A stretch of 6,784 bases of DNA from Flammeovirgaceae bacterium. Its GTDB lineage: Bacteria; Bacteroidota; Bacteroidia; Cytophagales; Cyclobacteriaceae. The stretch spans positions 1 to 6,784 of the forward strand of contig JAKEEN010000084.1 of assembly GCA_022616575.1 (NCBI GenBank), given 5' to 3'. The position numbers and the translations under genes were made by a program. This document shows, one piece after another, positions 1 through 6,309 of the stretch (position 1 is its first letter; the number at the start of each line of letters is the position of its first letter). Below the pieces are notes generated by a model that ran no database searches, was not told where the DNA came from, and was given only the letters and a program-made list of their open reading frames with translations.

Positions 1-1
1 A

Positions 2-706
2 TTTTTACGATGCGCAAGGTGTGGTGCTGTATTAACGGGTAGTGCCTCCAAGGGAAAAATGGGAACAAGGTACTTCTATTACCATTGCCGCGAAGGGTGC
101 CCCGAAAGATTCCAGGCCAGTAAAGCCAATCTATCTTTTGAAAATCTTTTAGGTAAAATATCGGCCAAGCAGGAAGCCTTGGACTTGTATTATGATGTGC
201 TAAAAGATGCATTTAAGGATAGTGATCAGGAAAGGTTAAAGAAAGTGGCATCAGTCAAGGAGGAGATAAACAAAAATACCGAACGTATCAATAAGGCCAT
301 GCAAATGATGCTGGATGGTCAACTGGAGAGCAACGACTACAAATCTATTAAGACGCGATATGAACAGACCAATGCTTCATTAAACCGGGAGTTGGCAGCA
401 ATAGAGACTGTTGATGGCAACTTTTTCAAGTACCTGAAAGGAGGAATGGCTTTTCTTAAAAATGTGGATGGCTACTATCAAAATGCCAACCTTGAAACCA
501 AGCGAAAAATCGTGAGTTCGATCTTCACTGAAAATTTGATTTACGAAAATTTTGAACTTCGAACTCAAAAGGTGAACGAAGTTGTTTCGCTTATCTTACA
601 GGAAAACAGCGAGTTACATGGAAAAAAAAGGGGAATTGCATCAAAAAAGCTGATACAATCCCATATGGTAGCCCGTAGGGGAATCGAACCCCTGTTACCA
701 GAATGA
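2..706 (+). CDS. Large serine recombinase, C-terminal part (5' truncated by window edge)
   Basis: The frame is open from the first bases, so this is the tail of a larger gene and the ATG at 59 is internal. The visible 234 residues begin with a recombinase zinc ribbon: Cys4-x2-Cys7, then LTGSASKGK, YFYYHC and Cys29-x3-Cys33. A long charged helical region follows (visible residues about 45-135), rich in Lys and Glu and likely a coiled coil. This order, zinc ribbon then coiled coil, is that of the C-terminal DNA-binding part of large serine recombinases, which integrate and excise phages and mobile elements. The N-terminal resolvase domain with the catalytic serine would lie left of the window. 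The last residues, VARRGIEPLLPE, are encoded by the antisense of the tRNA-Glu 3' half, and the TGA stop lies in the anticodon loop. This suggests the gene sits at an element end with its terminus inside the attachment site. Family call is confident; activity cannot be judged. Confidence 0.88.
   Translation, partial: FLRCARCGAVLTGSASKGKMGTRYFYYHCREGCPERFQASKANLSFENLLGKISAKQEALDLYYDVLKDAFKDSDQERLKKVASVKEEINKNTERINKAMQMMLDGQLESNDYKSIKTRYEQTNASLNRELAAIETVDGNFFKYLKGGMAFLKNVDGYYQNANLETKRKIVSSIFTENLIYENFELRTQKVNEVVSLILQENSELHGKKRGIASKKLIQSHMVARRGIEPLLPE
622..662 (-). terminator. Intrinsic terminator of tRNA-Glu, antisense within the recombinase gene
   Basis: Read on the minus strand, GGGATTGTATCA (662-651) pairs with TGATGCAATTCCC (643-631). 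This gives 12 pairs, including one G-T, with a single bulged T. The loop is 7 nt, and C plus eight T follow (630-622). It begins three bases past the encoded CCA of the tRNA. The same bases on the plus strand are codons near the end of the serine recombinase, so the element, if integrated here, supplies the tRNA terminator. Confidence 0.82.
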
Positions 707-740
707 AAATCTGATGTCCTAACCCCTAGACGAACGGGCC
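666..740 (-). tRNA. tRNA-Glu (anticodon TTC)
   Basis: On the minus strand the sequence folds as a complete cloverleaf. The acceptor stem GGCCCGT pairs with ACGGGCT; its first pair is G-U, which I recall from other Bacteroidota tRNA-Glu genes. The D stem GTCT pairs with GGAC. The anticodon stem TCAGA/TCTGG encloses loop TTTTCAT with anticodon TTC at 705-707. The T arm is AGGGG-TTCGATT-CCCCT. The discriminator is A, and CCA is encoded at 666-668. A promoter lies upstream at 800-830 and an intrinsic terminator immediately downstream at 622-662. The 3' half overlaps the end of the serine recombinase reading frame on the other strand, so this is a candidate integration site. Confidence 0.96.
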
Positions 741-749
741 AAATGCCTT

Positions 750-765
750 CCTGCCGGTAGGCAGG
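750..765. repeat. Short perfect hairpin CCTGCC-GGTA-GGCAGG in the tRNA leader
   Basis: Six perfect base pairs (750-755 with 760-765) around loop GGTA. The hairpin lies within the predicted tRNA-Glu precursor, nine bases from the mature 5' end. From memory, GC-rich palindromes of this kind recur between genes in Bacteroidota genomes, so it may be a dispersed repeat copy rather than a tRNA-specific signal. The sequence alone does not decide this. Confidence 0.5.
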
Positions 766-799
766 GGTTTGCGTGTGAGTGTGATGCTAAAAAGAGGTG

Positions 800-830
800 C
801 AAAGATAGCTTTCAGGCATAGATTTGCAAA
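800..830 (-). promoter_or_regulatory. Bacteroidota-type promoter for tRNA-Glu
   Basis: On the minus strand there is a -33 element TTTG (830-827), a 19-bp spacer and a -7 element TATCTTTG (807-800). The -7 element fits the Bacteroidota consensus TAnnTTTG exactly. Transcription would start near 793, giving a leader of roughly 50 nt before the tRNA. It lies 20 bp or more beyond the end of the PorT-like gene on the same strand, so the tRNA has its own start. Confidence 0.75.
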
Positions 831-849
831 TAGCCTCTTAAAAAATTGC

Positions 850-1773
850 CTAATAATAGGTGGGGCTTTTGCCCTTTCTTCCGGTTTGCTTAGAATGCCT
901 GGAGGGCGAAGAATTTTTGTTGATCTGCCGCTGTTGGAGTTTTTTCTTCTGCTTGCGCTCCACTTCCCTTCGATCAATTTCAAGCGTACGCGAAACTCCC
1001 AGATTTAAGTAAACGAACAACTCCTTCCGGGTGCCGGAAATATCATAAATAGCCTGATTGTTTTTTACCTTGTCGAGATAGGTACTTGTGCGTGGCTCAA
1101 AGATTCCATAGTTCATACGCATATCAAACGATACACGCCACTTCTCAGCCAGGTCCCAATCCGAACGAAAGCCGGCTGCGCCAAACAGTTGAAAAGATTC
1201 AAAATCTTTCTTCTCCAGCAGCACGGCATCTGAAAGATCAGGCACCAGTACACCATCATACTCAACTACATATTCGGGTGGCAGGTTCCCTATAACAGCA
1301 GAAGGGAATTTCAGCTTACTATTGCCATGTGAGATTGTTTCATTTCCGTCAAGTAAAAATCCGGCAGCTAACGAACCCACAAAGCTCACTTTAAAGAATG
1401 AAAGGTCTATTACATGAAGTTTAAAACTAAATGGAATTTGAGCGTATTGTAAATGGATGTCGCGAGTGCCTGCCTGGCCACCGGAAATATTGATCACATG
1501 AAATTTTTGTCCCACCGAGAATATGCTCGGGTCAACCATCCAACCGAAACCATCATAATCGATGCCGTAATGTACGCCAATCGGAGCAAAGCGTATTCCG
1601 TATGCAGGCTTGAATCGGATGTCTTTATTGATGCCACCGTCAAATGTGTAGGGTACCGTGAAGCCGGTGAAAATGCCTGCTGAAATAACCTGTTGTGCCT
1701 GGGCATGAGTAAACATACCTAAGCAAAACGTCAGAAGATATTGGTGGGTGAATAGCTTCACGAAGCGGGTCAA
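850..1773 (-). CDS. PorT-like outer-membrane beta-barrel protein
   Basis: This 307-residue protein has a signal peptide: n-region MTRFVKLFTHQ, a hydrophobic core at about residues 12-21, and likely cleavage after AQA (residue 26). Alternating strand-like segments rich in aromatic and Gly residues follow, such as PAYGIRFAPIGVHYGIDYDG and LQYAQIPFSFKLHVIDLSFF. This resembles the PorT-like or OMP_b-brl families of Bacteroidota. Residues 264-307, after the last strand-like segment, form an odd basic tail with 14 Lys or Arg, which would probably sit in the periplasm. The only start that keeps the whole signal peptide is TTG at 1773; no ATG is in frame upstream before the stop at 1840-1842. A seven-codon ORF from the out-of-frame ATG at 1793 ends in a TGA overlapping this TTG, so either a non-ATG start or a sequence error is possible. 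It is divergent from the transferase gene at 1877. A link to type IX secretion is not shown; the substrate or role is unknown. Confidence 0.72.
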   Translation of the reverse strand: MTRFVKLFTHQYLLTFCLGMFTHAQAQQVISAGIFTGFTVPYTFDGGINKDIRFKPAYGIRFAPIGVHYGIDYDGFGWMVDPSIFSVGQKFHVINISGGQAGTRDIHLQYAQIPFSFKLHVIDLSFFKVSFVGSLAAGFLLDGNETISHGNSKLKFPSAVIGNLPPEYVVEYDGVLVPDLSDAVLLEKKDFESFQLFGAAGFRSDWDLAEKWRVSFDMRMNYGIFEPRTSTYLDKVKNNQAIYDISGTRKELFVYLNLGVSRTLEIDRREVERKQKKKLQQRQINKNSSPSRHSKQTGRKGKSPTYY

Positions 1774-1876
1774 TAAGTCAGTAAAATAAGCATTATCGTT
1801 GAATTCAATGCCAGTAGCTATCCAGAAAGAACTTCCGGATCAATCGGCTTGTTTATATTGCCGTTAATTTGCTGCT

Positions 1877-3820
1877 ATGAATTTTTTGAAATCTTTAGAT
1901 TGGCGAAGTAATATTTATCTTGGCTTACTGAAGCAATTGTTACTGGCCATGTTTCTTTTCTTGCTATGTCGCCTGGGCTTTTATGTCTTTAACCTGAGCT
2001 ATTTCGAAGGGATTACAATTCAAGAATTTCTAAGAATACTTTGGGGTGGATTTAAATTTGATCTGGCCGCCATTCTCTATATCAATTCACTGGTTATCGT
2101 CTTAATGATATTGCCGCATCCATGGCGTTTCGCCAATGCGTACCAAAGCACGGTGAAGTATATCTTCTTTATTTGCAATGCAGCTGCTATTGGAACTAAT
2201 GTGGTGGATTTTATTTACTACAAATTCACGCTGCGAAGAACAACAGCGGATATCTTTCAACAATTTGAAAACGAGACTAACAAGTCGAGTTTGTTCTTCC
2301 AATTCATACTTGATTACTGGTATGCGGTACTCTTCTGGACGTTGATGGTGTGGCTGATGATTTGGCTATATCGCTTTATCAGGATTAAAGGACCCATGAT
2401 TAATAATGCCGTTGTCTTTTATTCCAGCGGACTAGGCATGATGGTCATGGTGGTTGGATTGTTTATCGGAGGTGTGCGAGGAGGATTCAGACATAGCACC
2501 CGACCGATTACATTAAGCAATGCCGGAGAATATGTGTCACGCCCTGAGCGTGTTAATTTAGTTTTGAATACGCCCTTCGCCATTATGCGCACCTGGGGCA
2601 AGACGAAGATCAGGAAAGTAAACTATTTTTCGAATGAAGCAGAGCTTGATTCAATTTACTCACCGGTTCATTATCCGAAAGATACCGGAGCTTTTAAAAA
2701 ACTAAATGTGGTTGTTATTATACTCGAAAGCTTTTCGAAAGAATTTTTCGGAGTATTCAACAAAGATAAAGAAGGAGGGACCTATAAAGGATTTACTCCC
2801 TTTCTTGATTCTCTCACTCAGCACAGCATTACCTATCAATATTCTTTTGCGAATGGCAGAAAATCGATTGACGGATTGCCTTCAGTGGTGAGCAGCATTC
2901 CCTCCTTAGGTGTGCCGTATGTATTGACACCATTTGCCAGCAATGAAATCAGCAGCCTGGGTTCATTGTTGAAGGAAAAAGGGTACCACACTTCTTTCTT
3001 TCACGGAGCACCCAACGGCTCGATGGGCTTCAATTCATTCATGAACCTGGCCGGGTTTGAACATTATTATGGAATGAGCGAGTACAACAATGATGATGAC
3101 TTTGACGACATCTGGGGCATCTGGGATGAAAAGTTTTTGCAATTCTACGCGAGTAAGCTAAATGAGTTTCAGCAGCCGTTTGCGTCTTCTTTTTTCTCAG
3201 TTTCATCACATCATCCATTTAAGGTACCGGAAGAATATGAAGGGAAGTTCAGGGGCGGGCCTCAGCCGATCAACCAATGCATTGAATATACAGATTACGG
3301 ATTACGAAAGTTTTTTCAAATGGCTTCTAAAATGCCGTGGTACGAAAATACCCTGTTTGTGATTACTGCCGATCATACCTCCTCCAATGTGCAGTTTAAA
3401 ACCGGACATACCTTGTGGGGTGTGTATTCAATACCTGTGATATTCTTCAGGCCCGATCACAGCCTCGTTGGAATGAAAGAAGAGATTGTTCAGCAGATCG
3501 ATATCATGCCCACGGTGTTAGGCTATTTGAACTATGATCAACCCTATGTTTCTTTTGGCCGCGATGCATGGAAGGAGAACTCAGAACCCTTTGCGTTCAA
3601 CTATCGCGACAATGTGTACCAACTCTTTATGAACAGATACCTCTTTGTATTTGATGGAAAAATTCCGGTGGCGCTCTACAATTTTAAAGAAGATGAAATG
3701 CTGACGGAGAATCTTCTAGCAAAAGAAGGTGCGATGGTTCAAAAGATGGAACGCAAGATCAAAGCCATCATTCAGCAGTATAATAACAGGATGGTGGAGA
3801 ATAGGTTAGTTGTTCGTTGA
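1877..3820 (+). CDS. LtaS-type membrane sulfatase-fold transferase (phosphoglycerol/phosphoethanolamine transferase family)
   Basis: This 647-residue protein has five N-terminal membrane segments at about 18-40, 60-80, 94-115, 141-167 and 178-200. An extracytoplasmic alkaline-phosphatase/sulfatase domain follows from about residue 276. Family metal and catalytic sites are visible: Glu284 in VVVIILESFSKEFF, a probable Ser330 nucleophile in NGRKSIDGLP (Thr in Staphylococcus aureus LtaS), His445-His446 in SSHHPF, and Asp499-His500 in VITADHTSS. Members move phosphoglycerol or phosphoethanolamine from a phospholipid to an acceptor outside the cytoplasmic membrane. Bacteroidota do not make lipoteichoic acid, so the acceptor here, perhaps a glycan or glycolipid, is unknown. 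The length and the five-TM layout match full-length LtaS. The start is the only ATG before the first membrane segment. No Shine-Dalgarno sequence is seen, as is usual in this phylum. The gene stands alone, divergent from the barrel gene and convergent with yebC. Confidence 0.88.
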   Translation: MNFLKSLDWRSNIYLGLLKQLLLAMFLFLLCRLGFYVFNLSYFEGITIQEFLRILWGGFKFDLAAILYINSLVIVLMILPHPWRFANAYQSTVKYIFFICNAAAIGTNVVDFIYYKFTLRRTTADIFQQFENETNKSSLFFQFILDYWYAVLFWTLMVWLMIWLYRFIRIKGPMINNAVVFYSSGLGMMVMVVGLFIGGVRGGFRHSTRPITLSNAGEYVSRPERVNLVLNTPFAIMRTWGKTKIRKVNYFSNEAELDSIYSPVHYPKDTGAFKKLNVVVIILESFSKEFFGVFNKDKEGGTYKGFTPFLDSLTQHSITYQYSFANGRKSIDGLPSVVSSIPSLGVPYVLTPFASNEISSLGSLLKEKGYHTSFFHGAPNGSMGFNSFMNLAGFEHYYGMSEYNNDDDFDDIWGIWDEKFLQFYASKLNEFQQPFASSFFSVSSHHPFKVPEEYEGKFRGGPQPINQCIEYTDYGLRKFFQMASKMPWYENTLFVITADHTSSNVQFKTGHTLWGVYSIPVIFFRPDHSLVGMKEEIVQQIDIMPTVLGYLNYDQPYVSFGRDAWKENSEPFAFNYRDNVYQLFMNRYLFVFDGKIPVALYNFKEDEMLTENLLAKEGAMVQKMERKIKAIIQQYNNRMVENRLVVR

Positions 3821-3823
3821 TAG

Positions 3824-3931
3824 GCCTCACCCAATAACGTTTTCTGCAACTTGCATTACGTGCGGATGCCCTCTCCTGCGGGAGAGGGCAAGATGAATTA
3901 TCAGTTAACAGAAAGAGTGGACGGGTGAGGC
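3824..3931. repeat. 108-bp inverted-repeat element with internal hairpin (REP/MITE-like)
   Basis: The ends are perfect 9-bp inverted repeats, GCCTCACCC (3824-3832) and GGGTGAGGC (3923-3931). At the centre is a second perfect 9-bp stem, GCCCTCTCC (3868-3876) and GGAGAGGGC (3881-3889), with loop TGCG. It starts four bases past the transferase stop and lies between two convergent genes. Neither strand has a T tract after the hairpin, so it is not a canonical intrinsic terminator. The nested structure and sequence style resemble dispersed intergenic palindromic repeats in bacteria. No open reading frame is inside. Confidence 0.65.
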
Positions 3932-4003
3932 TAAACACTTAATCAAAAAGCAGGTGCAACTGAAGATTGTTGACAGTGTCTTTGCAAAACAACCAACAAC
4001 GAA

Positions 4004-4711
4004 TCACGCTAAATTATGATACACACTCTGCACATCGTCATCTTCTTCCAAAACCTCGATAAGTTTTAACACTTCATCTTGTTCGGCTTCAGATAATTCT
4101 TTTGTTGTGGTGGGGATAAATTGAAGTTCGGCACTCTTCGCCTCCAGGTTTTTTGAGTCTAAAAACTTTTGCATGTGGCCAAAATCCGTGAACTTGGTGT
4201 AGATGGTGATATCTTCTTCGTTGCGTTCAATATCTTCAGCGCCCGCATCAATTAAATCCAACTCTAGTTCATCAAGATTGATCTTATCCAATTCAAACTT
4301 GAAAACGCCTTTTCGTTCAAACATAAAAGCCACCGAGCCTGAATTACCCATGCTGCCGTGGTTCTTCGAAAAGTGTAAACGAACATTGGCTACTGTACGC
4401 GTGGGGTTATCGGTGGCGCACTCTACTAATACAGGTACACCGTGTGGAGCGTAACCTTCATATAGCACTTCCTGGAAATCTTTTTCTTCTTTTGAGGAGG
4501 CTCGCTTAATAGCTGCTTCCACTCTATCTTTGGGCATATTGGCACCCTTCGCATTTTGGATCGCTACTTTCAGTTTACCGTTGCTATCAGGATTTGGGCC
4601 GCCATGCTTGATGGCGATAGCAATCTCTTTTCCGATTTTTGTGAAAATCTTAGATACCCGTGCGTTACGGGCAAAAATCTTGTGTTTCCTTTTTTCAAAT
4701 ATGCGACCCAT
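4004..4711 (-). CDS. yebC: YebC/PmpR/TACO1 family protein
   Basis: The 235-residue protein begins MGRIFEKRKHKIFARNARVSKIF, then IFTKIGKEIAIAIKHGGPNPDSN, then a GKLKVAIQNAKGANMPKDRVEAAIKRA segment. Next comes YEGYAPHGVPVLVECATDNPTRT, and then GSMGNSGSVAFMFERKG. These are hallmark stretches of the YebC family, at its usual length. The family has been described both as transcriptional regulators and, more recently and for mitochondrial TACO1, as factors helping ribosomes translate difficult stretches such as proline runs. The function here is inferred from family only. The start at 4711 is chosen because MGR is the conserved family N-terminus. The longer frame (to 4762) would add 17 atypical residues and overlap the predicted promoter and transcription start. 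The gene has its own promoter and a hairpin in its 5' leader. Confidence 0.95.
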   Translation of the reverse strand: MGRIFEKRKHKIFARNARVSKIFTKIGKEIAIAIKHGGPNPDSNGKLKVAIQNAKGANMPKDRVEAAIKRASSKEEKDFQEVLYEGYAPHGVPVLVECATDNPTRTVANVRLHFSKNHGSMGNSGSVAFMFERKGVFKFELDKINLDELELDLIDAGAEDIERNEEDITIYTKFTDFGHMQKFLDSKNLEAKSAELQFIPTTTKELSEAEQDEVLKLIEVLEEDDDVQSVYHNLA

Positions 4712-4727
4712 AAAACTATTTGTTAAG

Positions 4728-4755
4728 GTCAGACTTCGACTCCGCTCAGTCTGAC
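4728..4755 (-). repeat. Inverted repeat forming a hairpin at the 5' end of the yebC mRNA
   Basis: Arms GTCAGACT (4728-4735) and AGTCTGAC (4748-4755) pair perfectly over 8 bp around a 12-nt loop, TTCGACTCCGCT read in from 4736 to 4747. From memory, the central CTTCGACTCCGCTCAG recurs as an intergenic palindromic repeat in Bacteroidota genomes; I cannot test copy number here. The predicted yebC transcript would start at or beside the outer arm, so the hairpin should cap the mRNA. It ends 16 nt before the ATG. Confidence 0.65.
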
Positions 4756-4761
4756 AAAACA

Positions 4762-4791
4762 CAAAATTAACCCGATTGCCAGATTTTGAAA
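4762..4791 (-). promoter_or_regulatory. Bacteroidota-type promoter for yebC
   Basis: On the minus strand the -7 element is TAATTTTG (4769-4762), an exact TAnnTTTG match. It is preceded at 18 bp by TTTC (4791-4788), one base from the preferred TTTG. The transcription start would be about 4755-4757, immediately before the inverted repeat. This supports the short yebC start at 4711 and separates yebC from the receiver gene upstream. Confidence 0.6.
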
Positions 4792-4824
4792 GTGTAGTTT
4801 TGAATAATTAATCGTCTTACCTCC

Positions 4825-5187
4825 TCACTTCTTCAATATAGATTCTACCAAACTTAATAAATGCTCCCGCTCAATAGGTTTTAATGCGTACGCACTTGCT
4901 CCTAAACGAATGCACTCGCTTTTTCGCGCTTCATCTTCAAAACCGGAAAGGATGACAACCGGAATGTTTTTTAATACTTCATAGTTGTTTTTCTCTTTCA
5001 AAAACTCAATACCTGAAAGATTAGGCATATTAATGTCTGAGATAATGAGGCTGGGCGTGTTACCCTCTCTTAGCCAGCTCATGGCTTCTTGTCCGTCAGT
5101 TTTCAGTACAACCTCGTAGGTTCTTAAAAATTTCATCATCACGAAGTTGAGCACTTCGTCATCTTCAATCAGCAGGATTTGAGGCAT
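4825..5187 (-). CDS. Single-domain response regulator (CheY-like receiver)
   Basis: This 120-residue protein is a receiver domain and nothing else. The acidic pocket is Glu8-Asp9-Asp10 in ILLIEDDE. The phosphoacceptor is Asp51 in LIISDINMP. The switch residue is Ser81 in VVILSG. The conserved lysine is Lys103 in ALKP. It has no output domain, so it acts through protein contacts, as a phosphorelay intermediate, or on a motility or signalling partner. Its kinase is not in the window. The ATG overlaps the menE stop by one base (TAATG), so its translation is probably coupled to menE and it shares menE's promoter. Confidence 0.93.
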   Translation of the reverse strand: MPQILLIEDDEVLNFVMMKFLRTYEVVLKTDGQEAMSWLREGNTPSLIISDINMPNLSGIEFLKEKNNYEVLKNIPVVILSGFEDEARKSECIRLGASAYALKPIEREHLLSLVESILKK

Positions 5188-6218
5188 TAATTCTTGGTTA
5201 GTTTTTGCAAGGTAGCAACTCGGCTGATCTTTTGGGTGGCGGTTCTTTCAAATTCCGGTATAAAAATTATTTCCTTCGGAACCTCGTATCGGCTTACGTT
5301 TCCTTTCAGGTATTGGCTGAGCTCACGTGTATCGAAAGGGGAACCTTCTATAAACAACACTACTTTTTGTCCGAGTGCCTCATCGGGTACTCCACCGACA
5401 AAGAAATTCTCAACCTTGCTTTTCTTAAGGAACGATTCTATGCTTTGCTCAACTTTCTCAGGATTAATTTTTATACCGCCTGAATTGATCACGAGATCAG
5501 CACGACCCAACAACCTGAATGATCGTGCACCCGTAAGTTCAATCATGTCGTTGGACTGGATGCCTTTTTCCAGGAACGGAGTCTTGATGAAAGCACACCC
5601 TCGCTTATCCTGGGTTAGTTCTATTCCCGGCAGCAGATGAAAATCTTCAGACCTGTCAGCACCGTTAATTTTTCGCAGGGCTATATGAGAGAGGGTTTCT
5701 GTCATTCCGTAAGTAAGATAAACCTGCCCGGGATGATCGATCAGTTTTTCCGCGACTGATGATGCAAGGGGTGCACCGCCAATTATAATTTTAGTGATAG
5801 AAAAAAGTCGGTCCTTATACCCTTGCTCCATCATTGTTTGTATTTGAAGAGGAACAAAGGCGGCAAAGTCAACCGGCAGATCGGGTGGGAGCGAGGCTAA
5901 CGGATTTGAAGATGGCTCGACCGCGATTAGTTTCATTCCCGCCACGAGCGCGCGCACCATCATCATTTGACCGGCAATGAATTTCGGATCAAGGCACAGC
6001 AGGCATGAGTGATGATTATTTAATTGTAAGGCTTCAATAGTCAGGCGGGCACTAGCCTCTGCTTGTTGACGTGTGTACCGGATTACAGCGGGTTTTCCGG
6101 TTGAGCCCGAAGTTGTTATTTCGAAGGTGACTTGGTTGCGGTTCCAGGCTTTACGGAAGTGTTGGATACTTTTAATAATGGAAGAATTATTGCGGATAAA
6201 ATTTAGATTCACAAGCAT
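5187..6218 (-). CDS. menE: o-Succinylbenzoate-CoA ligase (MenE-like AMP-forming enzyme)
   Basis: This 343-residue member of the adenylate-forming (ANL) family probably activates o-succinylbenzoate to its CoA thioester in menaquinone synthesis, in the cytoplasm. Motifs in order: the phosphate-binding loop TTSGSTGKP (35-43), a MenE-like LLCLDPKFIAGQMMMVRALV segment, YGMTET (170-175), GRADLVINSGGIKI (238-251) and a C-terminal Lys330 in TATQKISR, the catalytic lysine of the adenylation step. The protein is shorter than the E. coli enzyme (about 450 residues) but in keeping with short Bacteroidota forms. The ATG at 6218 is the only ATG in the open stretch. The frame remains open upstream to the stop at 6285-6287, so a non-ATG start adding up to about 20 residues is possible. 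Other men genes are not in view. Another acyl-CoA or aryl-CoA ligase remains a minor alternative. Confidence 0.86.
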   Translation of the reverse strand: MLVNLNFIRNNSSIIKSIQHFRKAWNRNQVTFEITTSGSTGKPAVIRYTRQQAEASARLTIEALQLNNHHSCLLCLDPKFIAGQMMMVRALVAGMKLIAVEPSSNPLASLPPDLPVDFAAFVPLQIQTMMEQGYKDRLFSITKIIIGGAPLASSVAEKLIDHPGQVYLTYGMTETLSHIALRKINGADRSEDFHLLPGIELTQDKRGCAFIKTPFLEKGIQSNDMIELTGARSFRLLGRADLVINSGGIKINPEKVEQSIESFLKKSKVENFFVGGVPDEALGQKVVLFIEGSPFDTRELSQYLKGNVSRYEVPKEIIFIPEFERTATQKISRVATLQKLTKN

Positions 6219-6295
6219 GCAATCAGGATGGAGTCTGGTAAAAGTACTGATTGGAAAATTAAGAATAGATTTCCAATAAAACCGTCATCTGCAGT

Positions 6296-6309
6296 GCATA
6301 ACGTTTTGC
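6296..6309. repeat. Near-palindrome GCATAACGTTTTGC
   Basis: GCA-T-AACGTT-T-TGC is symmetric apart from one T-T mismatch in each arm. It lies between menE and the end of the HEPN-like fragment. Short sites of the GTTATGC type occur in recombination sites such as integron attC ends, but the rest of an attC structure is not seen. Function unknown. Confidence 0.3.

Noticed and set aside
59..61. ATG at 59 as the start of a 215-residue gene
   Set aside because: The frame is open to the window edge and upstream codons encode the first Cys pair of the zinc ribbon (CARCGAVLTGS), so this Met is internal.
769..1008. Plus-strand open frame of 79 residues
   Set aside because: It overlaps the tRNA promoter and the 3' end of the barrel gene in antisense and has no protein-like features.
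3868..3889. GC-rich hairpin as an intrinsic terminator
   Set aside because: No T tract follows on either strand. It is better described as the core of the inverted-repeat element.
4712..4762. Longer yebC start giving a 252-residue protein
   Set aside because: The extra 17 residues are unlike the family and fall in the inverted repeat and predicted transcription start; the conserved MGR start is at 4711.
4814..4820. AGGAGG-like Shine-Dalgarno (minus strand) between the receiver and yebC
   Set aside because: No start codon or open frame follows at a suitable distance, and Bacteroidota rarely rely on this sequence.
5194..5640. 148-residue plus-strand open frame
   Set aside because: It is antisense to menE, which has a full set of family motifs; its own translation shows no recognisable domain.
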